Shown one piece after another: positions 45,674-56,868 of a stretch of 64,000 bases of DNA. Made by a program: the position numbers and the translations under genes. Origin of the DNA: Topomyia yanbarensis (Eukaryota; Arthropoda; Insecta; Diptera; Culicidae); assembly GCF_030247195.1 (NCBI RefSeq), contig NC_080671.1:1826501-1890500 (forward strand), written 5' to 3'. The notes under the pieces are model-generated. The model ran no database searches. It saw only the letters and a program-made list of their open reading frames with translations, and was not told where the DNA came from. Position 1 is the stretch's first letter, and each line of letters starts with the position of its first letter.

Positions 45674-45911
45674 CAAGGAGTTTTTATTCTCAGGTGATTC
45701 GATGCTCAAAAATGCCGATCAGCCATGTTGGTTTTAGAAACGACAGCTAACAACATTGTTTACTAGTTCTCTCCATATGTTTGCTTGGATTTCAGTTGGT
45801 AAACAAAGTTGTTCGCTGTTATTTTTCTTCCCCGCAGCCTGCTGCACGCTTACTTCACTCCTCACCTACTTACTGCCAAAGACGAATCACCTTAGAACTC
45901 TAATCACCTTG
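45674..45911 (+). mobile_element. 238-bp fragment of the neighbouring LINE, opposite strand, 8-bp duplication
   Basis: From CAAGGAGTTTTTATTCTCAG to TCTAATCACCTTG it is nearly identical to the complement of 40715-40953 (end of ORF2 and start of the 3' UTR). GTTACCAC flanks it at 45666-45673 and 45912-45919. It lacks the last 200 bp of the LINE and has no A-tail. Confidence 0.9.
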
Positions 45912-45948
45912 GTTACCACTTCTCCAGGAAATCCCGGGCTGGATGTAG

Positions 45949-46200
45949 TTACCGCATACTACCACAGTGTATGTAACATTCACACCCGAACTGCTGAATC
46001 GATGATGCACGGCAATCTGTACGCCTCTGAAACTGGCTTTCCAGCGAATCGATAGCTGCGTCGATATCCCTCTCGACCAAAATGATGATATCTAGGTTGC
46101 AATTCACTGCGTAACAATAAAAATCGTCGATTTTTTTTTGTGCAGTCCTCGAACATTTTGATAGTATTCCCGAAGGCACAAATCAGCACGGATCAGGTTC
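45949..46200 (-). pseudogene. LINE endonuclease N-terminal fragment (I/jockey-like)
   Basis: The minus-strand pieces REYYQNVRGL, then IDDFYCYAVNCNLDIIILVE and IDSLESQFQRRTDCRASSI, match the start of APE-type endonucleases (IYYQNVRGLRTK ... DIIVLTETW). One frameshift near 46130, in an A/T run. It is cut on its 3' side by the 45674-45919 insertion. Confidence 0.65.
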
Positions 46201-46739
46201 TGCAAATAAGGAAGCATCAAATCCAGAAATATTTGGTAAAATACATGGATACTCGCTGGACATCCTAGGGTTCCCACCATCCATAGACAGTTATCGAGGG
46301 TAATTATCGCGGCAGGAGAAAACCCCGGAGTCTCTACCATCCGCAGGAAGAAGCCTTATACAGTTGTCAGGAAGAATCTGTGTTGGTTTTATAGTAGCTG
46401 AGCAGAATTTATCATTGTTCCTTGGTTTTCCGAATAATCCACACATTCGTGAAATAAAATTCCTTCTGGCCAAGTAGAAGACTCAAGAGCAAATTATTTC
46501 ATCGATAAGCCCAGGCCAATTCTGAAGGACACGTGTGCCAAATCATATCCACAATCTTTGGGACAAAACGCATATCGTCAGCTGATTTTCGTTTATTTCA
46601 AAAAGTATAGAACAATTGTATGCATGTCCTCAGCGGTTACTAAAGGGTGCAAACCAGTTGAATGGAGCCAAAATTTTGGCGGGCGAACCGTAAGTGTCAA
46701 GATGGCGCAGACAAACCTCTTCAGTGTGTTGTACTCAAT
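46201..46739. other. No recognised gene
   Basis: 46290-46480 (minus) is open but unrecognised and may be the leader of the LINE fragment at 45949. No other signal. Confidence 0.35.
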
Positions 46740-46860
46740 CCAAAACCACCTTACTCGCCCACTTTGCAAATCATCGTGTGTGCACGACTCGAACCATACC
46801 ATAGCGTTTATATACTCATTCGTTTCAAATCGCGCGCACAATAAGCTTTTCACACAGTGA
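46740..46860 (+). promoter_or_regulatory. Promoter-like segment: shared module, TATA box, initiator-like site
   Basis: 46740-46790 matches 38491-38542 (minus). About 15 bp later GCGTTTATATACTCA gives a TATA box (46805-46813), and CACACAGTGAAGAAAC at about 46850 could be an initiator. CACAGTGAAGAA also occurs at 38420. No downstream gene recognised; inferred from motif spacing only. Confidence 0.35.
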
Positions 46861-47381
46861 AGAAACGAGTGCATATTCGAACACGATTAACGGTGTATAA
46901 CCGCTTATTGCACCGTACGGTCGTTATAGTCATGATGTTGCTCGTTTGGAAAGCGAACGACGAATGAGTCAAACCGACATCTGGCATCTATATTACTAAC
47001 TTCACGTATTTGATTGAGTTTCCCAGGTGCTCCATCCCTTTATATTGAAGGCACTGGTTAACCAACGAGCAACTGCAATCATACTGAAGCTACTACGGCG
47101 TCAAAAAAAGTTAATGAAATATTCTTCTGAACCATGCCTTATACGTGTGTCGCAGTTCATTTGACGACAAAGAGGCCGTGCAAATAACGTTAGCTCGTTC
47201 GGCTGCATACTACGGACTAATCATGGTGCAGATAATTACTACTTTCAAGAAATCCATTATTTCTGTTATTTGCACTAATCGAACATTCTACGGAATTAGT
47301 TACAAAATTGTTGTGCATATTTTTATTCAGATGGTGTAAACATCTATTTTTTTCTGTATAATGTTTTTCGGCATGCAGTCT
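46861..47381. other. No recognised gene
   Basis: Contains a second TATA-like CCCTTTATATTGAAGG at 47035. Open frames are short and unrecognised. Confidence 0.35.
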
Positions 47382-48062
47382 TTAACCCTTCATAAGGCAG
47401 TGGCAACTATATTGCCACCTTTTTGTTTCGTTCATAACGCAGAAATATGAAGTAAGAAGTGTTTCAATCTAATGAAATGTACTTGTTAGGAGTCTCTCTT
47501 CTTATTACCTTTTATTGAGATACAGTGAAAAGTGTCAGATTGGTGAAGGGTTTTTTGAAAAAAAAAATACGGCGATTTCCTTTTGGATAATAAAATTATC
47601 TGATTTTGAAAAAAATACTCTAGACCCTATAATTTGGTGATGCAAATTTGTAAAAACAACTACTTTTTATCCGAAAATTTGGCTTATGAGTGGTAAAAAT
47701 TACAAAGAAAAACATAAATGAATAAATCAACGTCTGTAATCTGTGGTCGCATTTTTCAACTTATCCTCCAGGGGTTATTTACTGTTAATCAGGTAATAAC
47801 CAGTAACTCACCTTAATTTCTTTCTGAATTTCCGGTCCAGCTCGATTTGTCTTTATATTTCCACCAATCTCGTTGGAAATACATCAAACATTACGAAGAC
47901 TGACGTTTTCTAACGGCGGTACGGCCGGTACCAAGTATATTTTCAAAACATTATTTTATTACGAAATAAATGTAAATATATTCTAAACTAAGTGAAAAGC
48001 CGTGTTTCTATTAATATAACATCCATTAATAACCCCAAACTCTGGGCCTTATAAATGGTTAA
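47382..48062. mobile_element. TTAA-flanked MITE (CCCTTCATAAGGC ends)
   Basis: The left end TTAACCCTTCATAAGGC and right end complement TTAACCATTTATAAGGCCC lie at TTAA sites 47382-47385 and 48059-48062. The left subterminal GTGGCAACTATATTGCCAC is a small palindrome. No coding capacity. Confidence 0.75.
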
Positions 48063-48389
48063 AATACTGTGGACATATTTTTACCTTTTTTATGCAATAC
48101 AGCGTTCACTTTTAAAAAATAGGATAAAAGTTTGACCGAAAATTTTGAAACGTTGCCCTCGTATTGAAACGTTAAAAGAATTCAAATTAACGTTTTCGGA
48201 AAGCATTTTTTTATCCTGAGAAGGATGATCCAAAAGACAATTGCGAATGTCAATGTTGATGAAAGCCGCGAGTCACTTATTTGTGTGAATAAATATTTAA
48301 AAGGAACATAATAAAATATTTAACTTTTTTACCAGAGGATCTTGAAAAGAGCTACGGTGTTTCCAAGGAGGGAGTCGCTTTAATTTGAA

Positions 48390-48610
48390 AATTTTTATGC
48401 CATTGTTCCTCAGACATTTACACAGGAAAAACATCTGAAACTTCAATAAAATTTGAGCCAATCTCAAGATACAGTGATATGGAGCAAAAATCTCGCAATT
48501 TAACTTTTCTTGCTATATTTTAGTAACCAAGCAAAATTTTAAAACTTCTTAAGCGCCATTTTGTAGAGATGTTTCAGATAAGTAATGTGGCATATCGAAC
48601 TCAATTTATC
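48390..48610 (+). repeat. Partial copy of the 20062-20825 element interior
   Basis: Shared words with 20560-20780 include ATTTGAGCCAATC, AGTAACCAAGCA, AAGTAATGTGGCATATC and AACTCARTTTA, in the same order. The terminal repeats are absent. Confidence 0.7.
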
Positions 48611-49559
48611 CCAATAGATAATAAAAATAATAGAACAAACAAATTGGATTGATCTCACCAAATTTACTTGGCTGGGCTGCAAAATGCTTTAGGCACCACC
48701 GTTCAACCACCTCCTCCAAATGCTTCACTGGTGGTGTTGACCATGGTATTCTAAGTCGGACATGCAATTCTTTTTCGAAAATTAACCTCAAGCGAGCTGT
48801 CGCCAATGCACCCGCTTACAGTACTTCCTCTAAGCGCAGCAGTTTCACTGATCCGCATTGCAACTGATGTGTTGCAAACGGAGATACAACGGTCCAACCC
48901 GATTCCAATGATTAGTTTGCGGACTTTTATACATAACAGGTTCATACACACTTACGAAAAGAACGGTTTTTTTTTCTTCAGATCGATAAAAAAAACTAAA
49001 TTACAGCGCAAATGACTTATTTTTTCGGCGAAAAGAACGTGACATTTGAAGGCAACGCTTATAGAGTAGCTCAAAGCCTCCTTCAATTCATTATTCTGTA
49101 AAATTAACCTTCAATAGAGATATTATCTCCCCGTACCCGCTTTCTATGTTCTGACAGTAGTACTACGTTGGTTGAATTGGAATTCTCGTATCAACTTAGA
49201 GACAAATACAATAAGACAATAGAAAAAGACAGATTTTTGACAAAATCGTCTGGTGGTTCAAAATATTTCCCGGTTATGAACAGTTTTTTTTCCTTGGTTA
49301 TGCCACTTGCTTTTGCCAAATTTTAAGTTAAACACATCTTTAACATTGTGACGAATACGAAAACTATGCTGACAATTTCAAAAACACTCGAAACTTGTTC
49401 AGATTGGCAGACACAAAATAAAGCGCAAATCTGGCAACGTTGTCCGTTCCAGTAATATTCTAACGAAATACAAACACTTGCTAAACGCTGTATACTTAAA
49501 GAAACCCCAAAGAAAAATTCAGCTTCAGTTTCCAACTTCTCCCCAACCATCATCGACGG
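48611..49559. other. No recognised gene
   Basis: Unremarkable AT-rich DNA with short frames; no motif or paired repeat noticed. Confidence 0.35.
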
Positions 49560-50280
49560 ATGCTTCCCGCGTCTTAAGTACGTACCAGTACATACGAGAG
49601 CTCTTCTCCGCCGTTCGCCGTTTTGGGCAATGCGAGAACGGTGACGTTCTTATCTTATCCTAGAGACCATGTCGGATGTTTTATTATATTTTACCGGGAC
49701 AGCAACCGTCTGCCGTGCGCGGTTCGGCTTCTGCATCGTGCAAAAATCCCGCCAAGCAGCGTACCAAAAAACTGGCTTTTATGTTCGCTTAATTTATACT
49801 AATGAAACTTCTTAAAAATTGCGGCTCATTTGAAGGGATTTCGTTTCTACTGTTTTGCTCTCGGATCTTCTTCGTCGTCTTCGTTAGTTTCGCGGCAGCG
49901 GCGGCAGTGCGGCTTCTGGGGTTGCTTTCCGGCGGCAGCAAACACCGGTATCGTCGGTGGAATGTCCAAAAATTTTTAATTCCCCCCTGGTCTCCAAAGC
50001 AGCCCTCGTTCCGTCCTTTGTTCCCAAGGGGGGCGACAAATGATTCCACGTCCTGAACCACCAATCACGTGGGAATCAAAATATATATGACGTTTCGTTT
50101 GAGAAAAAAAGCATCGGGAAGATTCTCTGGATGCGTGCGCAAAATGAAATCAATTCGACGATACATCGATGATGTATTGAATTAGGGAAATAAATTCTGG
50201 GCTCAGCGTCTTGTTCCTTCGCTTCGTTCTGTGTGCTACCTGCAACGTGTAAACTGACTGCCACACCTGATCAACAAACC
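49560..50280. other. GC-richer, TE-poor segment with a hydrophobic open frame
   Basis: CG-containing words cluster at 49600-49760 and 49860-50040. The plus frame 49802-50056 starts MKLLKNCGSF and has a long hydrophobic run (FLLFCSRIFFVVFVSFAAAA) that could be a signal anchor, then basic residues. The minus strand is also open here. No family recognised; a regulatory or 5' exon region is as likely as coding. Confidence 0.25.
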
Positions 50281-52280
50281 CGAGCCAGGTAGTTTTCGGG
50301 GCGAGGAAAAATTGACTGAAATTGATATTTTCGTTTCACCTGATCTGAGAATCGGTGTTCCTAGAACGATCAGATTGATGTTTTTTTTTACATGCCTAAA
50401 GTGTGCTGGAAAAAAATGATCCGATCGATGCGTGACCGATAGAAGAATCCTACAAGAAAGGTAGGGAGGAAATTTTTTGGTTGAAATAGATACCGTACAA
50501 CTTTTTACTGTAAGGGTTGGTACCGAAATAGAAAATAACCCGACGTGTTCTAATTGATATTTTTAACCAGAACAACAAATTCGTCTCTCGTTCGTCTTAA
50601 CTTTAAAGGCGGTGTACGGACGAATTAGCAGAAACAATAAGTTAAAATTAATTCCATCACTAAATCAAGCGCTTCTGCCGCTGTCTGTTACGAGGTGCAA
50701 AAACATTCGTTATAAAAAGCAACCTTTAAGTCCGAGTTTCGCGATTCGGATTACACTTGGATTCTTCATTAACTAAGCACTGGACGAATTAATTTCACAC
50801 CATTGTGTTTGACTCCCTATCTTATGGTAAATGTTTTTTTTTATTTTCGCACTTGGTGATGGAAAGAGAAACGCCAGAGTCGACGGCCCTGAAAGGAAAT
50901 AAGAAAAGAACTGTGTCATGCTGTTACTAATCAAGAGAATTATATCGAATCACCTTCCGATCGTAGTTGAATTAATTCTGGTAACTTTTTGTGATTGTTG
51001 GGATCGTGAACGTTACCATATCGAATTAAATAGACCGGTAGCTACGTGCGATTTTTTTACTCTCTGTGGAAAAAAGATGGATGCATCAATTTGTTTACTT
51101 TACTTAGAAAAGTTGGATTTTGATGTTTCGAATTCATCTCGTCAGTGACTGACACCAACTTGAGAACACTAAATCCAGACAGTTCAGATAACGAATGTGA
51201 ACGACTAAAGTAATGGGCTGATCCCGACTGATGTCTTGAAAACAAAACACAGGCTTCATGTTTACATGGACCACTGTTGCATCGCTGTGCATGAAAAAAA
51301 TTACGTCAGAGCAACTATCAACAACTCACCGGACAGGTATATTTCGGCGTCAAGATCTAGTTGGTGGATATGGTAGGCTATCTAAATAAACGGTAAGATA
51401 TTGAAGTAAGTGAGTACCTATTGGCACTTGTGAAGAAGCATACTGGTTTAACTCTGTTTTGGCCTGATTTGGTGCCTTGGTCGAGCGTATTCGAAACATA
51501 TCGGAACAGTACGAAGCAAACTGTGTTGTGTTGAAAAGGATGAATCCTTCAAAATTTCCGGAGGTTCTGAGAAATTTAAATTCATCAACCCAAAATTATT
51601 AGAAATTAAGTTGAAGAAAGTTTGGACAAATACAATAGAAAATTGTAGCTTGAAATCAATTAAATTGAATGTAAATATTTGCAGGTAATGGTAAACGCAA
51701 ATTACGCAATTTATGAGCACTGGTGGCGTTTATATTACCAGTTCTCAAATTTAGCGCGGAAATAATTTTCTTATTTTGTTCATTTTAAAATAAAACTTTA
51801 TTCTAAACGAAATGTTTAAAATAGAAATTGAAGCAACCTTAATAACAAGTACTAAGGTGGACTTACTTTTTCTTATAGTTACCAATCCTGTGTGTGGTAG
51901 GGAAAAATGACGAAAAAACGCGAATGAATGCACTTTTTTCGACCGAAGCAGTACGAAATTCATGGAAAACTGCTTGTTTTAAGTGATTTCTCGAATTTTT
52001 CAAACGAAAATCTTGAATGCTAGTAGCTAATATTAGGCCAATATAATTTAAAATTTCCTGAGGGATTGAATGAAAATAATTTCGTGGATGAAGGGTAAAA
52101 TTAGTTATATCTCCTAACATACAAGTGTTTGGTCGACGATACAACTTCCATTGGATTCCTCAGGGAGCTTTACATTTTACATACATAGTCTAATTTTGGC
52201 GTTCTTAAATTCAGTAAATTATACCACAAACAGGTGAAATTGTTCATAAGGGCGTACGTCCGATGAAATGATTTTCAGTC
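50281..52280. other. No recognised gene
   Basis: 2 kb of AT-rich DNA. Open frames (for example 50918-51148) lack recognisable domains, and no repeat pairs within this window were found. Confidence 0.35.
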
Positions 52281-52475
52281 TTGCTCGAGAATTTTCACAA
52301 AGAATTAGCCAAATGTTCGGTATTGTATTCCGAACGAAGTTATCAAATAACTAAAGTGGCTCTGCGAGTGTATATTATTGTAATTGACTTTAAACAAACT
52401 CGCGTACGATTCGCAAAATTATATCTGACAGAAGTTTCTCAAACGTCGGATAGCAGTTCTGACAATGATTATTAA
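52281..52475 (+). CDS. Small open frame with acidic tail, unrecognised
   Basis: 64 codons with plausible composition ending VSQTSDSSSDNDY, a typical disordered acidic C-terminus. AATAAA follows immediately at about 52475. It may be a terminal exon remnant or chance; there is no upstream evidence and no family match. Confidence 0.2.
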   Translation: MLENFHKELAKCSVLYSERSYQITKVALRVYIIVIDFKQTRVRFAKLYLTEVSQTSDSSSDNDY

Positions 52476-53029
52476 TAAATAAGTTGTCCAAAGTGGAAAG
52501 TTTTATTAGGAAAAAACATTTCGTTTAACCTGACAATGTTAGAGTCAAGATACCCGTATATCTTTTTTTTAGAGAGCAGTAAAAAAATTCAGGAAAACCC
52601 TGATACCCGAGAGAAAATGTACAAAAACCCCAATGTCTCAGGGAACGGGTTTGGGCTGCCATCACCCGACCCGCTAAAAACCACTGCTCTTGCCCAGAAC
52701 CTGATTCCTCCCCGGCACTACCTTACGGCATTACTTCGGGGAGGGGTTTTTATGTGCATAGCACACACTCTAATTCAACTACTTACTAGTTCGTTTCATC
52801 CGCAGGGTTATAGCCCCACTCCTCTACACACCACTAATTCTCTACCATCTACCATCTGCATGGCAGTCGGAAAGCTGGCTGTGAGTCGAGGCTTAGTACT
52901 CCTCCCCTACGAATACAGTCTGGGCAGCAAACTTCAGACTGTCTAATTCACCGAGCCCTTCGGCTCCCTTGTGCCAGTTAGCACCGCAACTCCCTTCTCG
53001 CACCATTCAACGCCGTTTACTCTTTGAGC

Positions 53030-53860
53030 ACCAGACTTGTTCGCGAACTACTCGGTCTAGTCCCCGACGATGGACCTAGCCTACTCCGACGGAGAATTCC
53101 CCGGCGAGAGAAGTTCTCCCGAAACCGAGCCAACCAACCGGATGTCCAGGTCAGTTCGGCGATTCCGGTGGAGCAGGGCGTCCGGTTCGCTGATGCCCCG
53201 ACGACCTGCGACTGGTGCTATTTCGTCGCGGTCTACTTAGTCTAGTCCCCGGCGGTGGATCTAGCTTACGCCGACGCAGAGTTCCCCGGCGAAGGAGGCT
53301 CTCCCGATTCTTTTGTTTTAGCCCCACAATTTCTTGAGCCCTTTGGCTTCCTCTCGTTCCGTTTCGCTCTACTTTCCCGATGAGCCATTCAGCTCCCGCC
53401 CTCACTTGTTCGCGAACTACTCAGTCTAGGCCCCAACAATGGATCTAGCCTATTCTCCTGCAACCGAGCGGTAGATTTCTCCTGATTCCGATGTTCGTTT
53501 TTGTGAGCCATTTAGCTCTCCGCGTCGTTCCGATCTACTCGATCTAGTCCCCGGCGGTGGATCTAGCCTACTCAACGGGCCATACAGTAGGTGCTGAGGT
53601 CTATCCAGCGATTCCGGTTGGAGCGTAGCTTCCGGTTCACCAGCGCCCCAACGACTCTGCGACGCGGTCTACTCGGTCTAATCCCCGGCGGTGGATCTAG
53701 CCTACTCACGAGCTATCCGGTAGGATGTCGAGGTCGGTTCAGCGATTCCGGTGAAGCTTGACGTCCGGTTCCCAGGCGCCCCGACGACCCAACTCGGTGC
53801 TACTTCACGTACTACTGGACCTAGTCTACACAGTTGGAGAGTTCCCCGGCGGCGGCGGAG
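53030..53860 (-). repeat. Repeated block in the LINE 3' UTR
   Basis: GTCTAGTCCCCGGCGGTGGA followed by TCTAGCCTACTC recurs in degenerate form (plus-strand spelling) at about 53055, 53240, 53424, 53546 and 53668, with a partial at 53820. Linkers with GAGTTCCCCGGCG and TCCGGTTCNCNRNCGCCCCG also recur. Spacing is 120-185 bp. Confidence 0.8.
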
Positions 53861-53957
53861 TTTCTCTCGAGACCCGATTTGTGGCTTCTTGCTGGTCTCA
53901 TCGCCACTTCCTCTGCAGCTCGGAGAGTATGCTCGAGACCACTCTGTTGACAGCGTC

Positions 53958-56868
53958 TCAGGTATGTTCGTCACGGCACATCTCTTCGACGATATTGTCC
54001 ACTGTCATACCAGGTATACCCCTACGAACTTCTTCGAATCTAGGGCATTCGAAGACCACGTCTTCCGGTGTCTCCTGCACAGTCGCACACTCCGGGCAAA
54101 GGGGTGACGAAGCATGTCCAATCCGATGCAAGTACTTCCGGAAGCATCCGTGTCCGGACAAAAACTGCGTCAAATGGAAGTTCACCTCTACATGCTTCCT
54201 ATGTACCCAGGCCGATACATTTGGGATGAGTCGGTGGGTCCACCTTCCTTTCTCCGCGTTGTCCCACTCCTGTTGCCATTTAGCCAACGAGTCCGCTCGA
54301 ACCTGTCTCCTAGCGTTACGTGCATTTCTCCGCTGATAGCATTCCACGTCCTCCGCCAGGGTAATGCAGATGGGGATCATCCCGGCGATAACGCATACTG
54401 CCTCCGACGATATTGTTCTGTAGGCACTCGCGACTCGTACGGCCATCAGTCGGAATGTCCTGTTTAGCTTTTCACGGTTCCGCTTGGTTTTCAGCGCAGC
54501 ACTCCAGGCAGGAACCCCATATCGGAGTATCGATGACGAAACAGTAGATAGCAGACGTCTCGTGCTGCTTCTCGGACCGCCGACGTTTGGCATGATTCTC
54601 GCTATTGCGTTCGTTGCCTTCGCCGACTTTTCACAGGCGTAATCAACGTGGTTGTTGAAGCTCAACCGGTCGTCGATTATAACTCCCAATTGCTTCAATG
54701 CACGCTTCGATGCAATCACGTGCCCTCCGATGTCGATCTGCATCCGTTGGACCGATCTGCAGTTACTGACCAACAACACCTCCGTCTTGTGGTGAGCTAT
54801 TTGCAGCTTGACCCCGTTCATCCAGCTCTCGATCGCGTCTATTGTCTCCGTCACCGACACCTCCACTTCTTCAAGTGTCTCACCCATAACCGTTAGTGAC
54901 ACGTCGTCCGCGAAACCCACGATTTTCACTTTCCTAGGCAGCTGCAGCGTTAAGACCCCATCGTACATCCCGTTCCAGAGGGTTGGACCGAGAATGGAGC
55001 CCTGAGGAACGCCCGCTGTGACACGCAATGACTTCTGTCCTTCGCTCGTCTCGTACAGTAGCACTCTGCTCTGAAAGTAGCTCTTCAGGATCTGGCACAG
55101 ATAGTCGGGAACCCTCATTCTATGCAGCGCTGCAGCGATGGCTTCCCAGCTGGCACTGTTGAACGCGTTCTTCACATCTATCGTGACCACAGCGCAGTAT
55201 CGATCTCCTCTTCGCTTCTGTTTAGATGACTTCTCGGCACTCTCGAGCACTATCCGAATTGCATCCACTGTCGATGCTCCTTTGCGGAAACCAAACTGCA
55301 TCTTGGACAGTCCGCGCTCACCTTCCGTAAATTTCGTCAACCTGTTAAGAATGATCCTTTCCAGGAGTTTTCCGAGTGTATCCAGCAGGCATATGGGTCT
55401 GTGCGAGGTTGGGTCGCCAGGTGGCTTCCCTGGCTTCGGCAGCAACACCAGCTTCTGGACCTTCCACATTTCGGGGAAGGGGGCCTTCATTTAGGCACTT
55501 CTGCATCACTATCCTGAACATGTCCGGATATGCCAGGATCGCAGCTTTCAGTGCCACGTTTGGTATTCCATCCGGACCAGGGGCTTTCTTTGGTTTTAGG
55601 CGCTTCGATGCTTCTACTAGCTCGTCGTTAGTCACTTGCCGATCCATGTTTGTTCCTTCTTCCTCGCCGTGCGGTGACGGTGGCCATATAGTTGGATCGT
55701 GCTTCGGGAAAAGACCCTCGACGATTATCTTCAGCTTGCTCGGACACATTTCGGCTGGCGTCGTCGGACCCTTCATTTTCGCCATCACGACTCGGTATGC
55801 GTCACCCCAGGGATTGGCGTCTACTTCTCGGCATAGCTCCTTGTGGCACTCTGATTTGCTAAGTCTGATCTCCCGTTTTAGAGCGGCCCTAGCTTCCCGA
55901 AACGATGCCTTATGCTCTTCTCTATCTGGTTCCGACCTTGCTCTTTGGGCCCGCCTTCTGGCTCTGAGACAAGCAGCGCGTAACGTACTAAGCGTCTCGT
56001 TCCACCAGTAAGCTGGACGCCGTTTGTTGCGTGGTTCCAGTTTTCGCGGCATTGTGGCGTCACAAGCCGCCACAATCCTTCTTGTTAGGTCAGCCGCATC
56101 CACGTTCTCGGTCCCGCCGTTCGGCCGAAGTGCCTCAACAAAGAGGTCTTTGTTGAAGGCTTTCGTCTTCCACTTTCGTTCGCCGGTCACCCTTCTCTGT
56201 ACTGCCGCGGGGTTCCGTTGGCCGATACGGTAGCGAATCTCCTGGTGGTCACTATGCGTATACGTTTCGCATACTCTCCAATCCATGTTCGCCGTCAATG
56301 AGGGACTACAGAATGTGACGTCTATGATGGACTCCCTCCCGTCTCTCCGAAATGTACTAACAGAGCCTTCATTGCACAATCGTACGTCTAACTTCGCTAG
56401 AGCTTCCTGCAGGATACACCCTCTTGTGTTGGTTACTCTACTGCCCCATTCCACAGCCCAGGCGTTGAAGTCACCACCAATGACTACCGGCTTCCGGTCG
56501 ATCAACTGCTCGGTTAACTGCTCCAGCATTAGGCTGAACTGCTCTACTGTCCACCTTGGGGGAGCGTAACAGCTACATACGAAGATGCCGTTGATTTTGG
56601 CTATCACGAAACCCTCATAGGAACGTTCTACCACTTCTTGGATAGGGAATCTTCCCATTACTTGTATCGCTGCGGTTCCTGATCTATCCGCCACCCAGTT
56701 ACCGTTATTAGGGGGGACTTGATAAGGCTCTGCGATCAAAGCGACATCGCACATAGTTTCTGTCGTAGACTGCCACAACAGTTGCTGTGCGGTATCACAG
56801 TGATTCAGGTTTATCTGGGTCATCTCCATCACCGTTGGCCTGCAGTCGCCTTCTTGTACGCTGGGCAT
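53958..56868 (-). pseudogene. R1-like LINE ORF2: endonuclease + reverse transcriptase, one frameshift
   Basis: About 970 residues. The endonuclease has VVIGGDFNAWAVEWGS and THSDHQEIRY. The RT has KKAPGPDGIPN, MWKVQKLVLLPKPGKPPGD, VTIDVKNAFNSASW, TAGVPQGSILGPTLW and the active site VGFADDVSL. The C-terminal zinc motif reads CPECATVQETPEDVVFEC, with Asp at the position where many relatives have His. The only break is a one-base shift around 55475-55497 in a C-rich run (GGCCCCCTTCCCC on the minus strand); both sides are otherwise open. It overlaps the ORF1 end by 40 bp. Confidence 0.9.

Noticed and set aside
45674..45911. Twin-priming inversion of the neighbouring LINE
   Set aside because: Twin priming gives non-overlapping pieces of one RNA. 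Here the fragment duplicates sequence that is also present in the main copy, and it has its own 8-bp duplication.
55345..55490. Programmed frameshift in the R1-like ORF2
   Set aside because: Related elements read this region in one frame, and the shift lies in a C-rich run typical of indel mutation or sequencing error.
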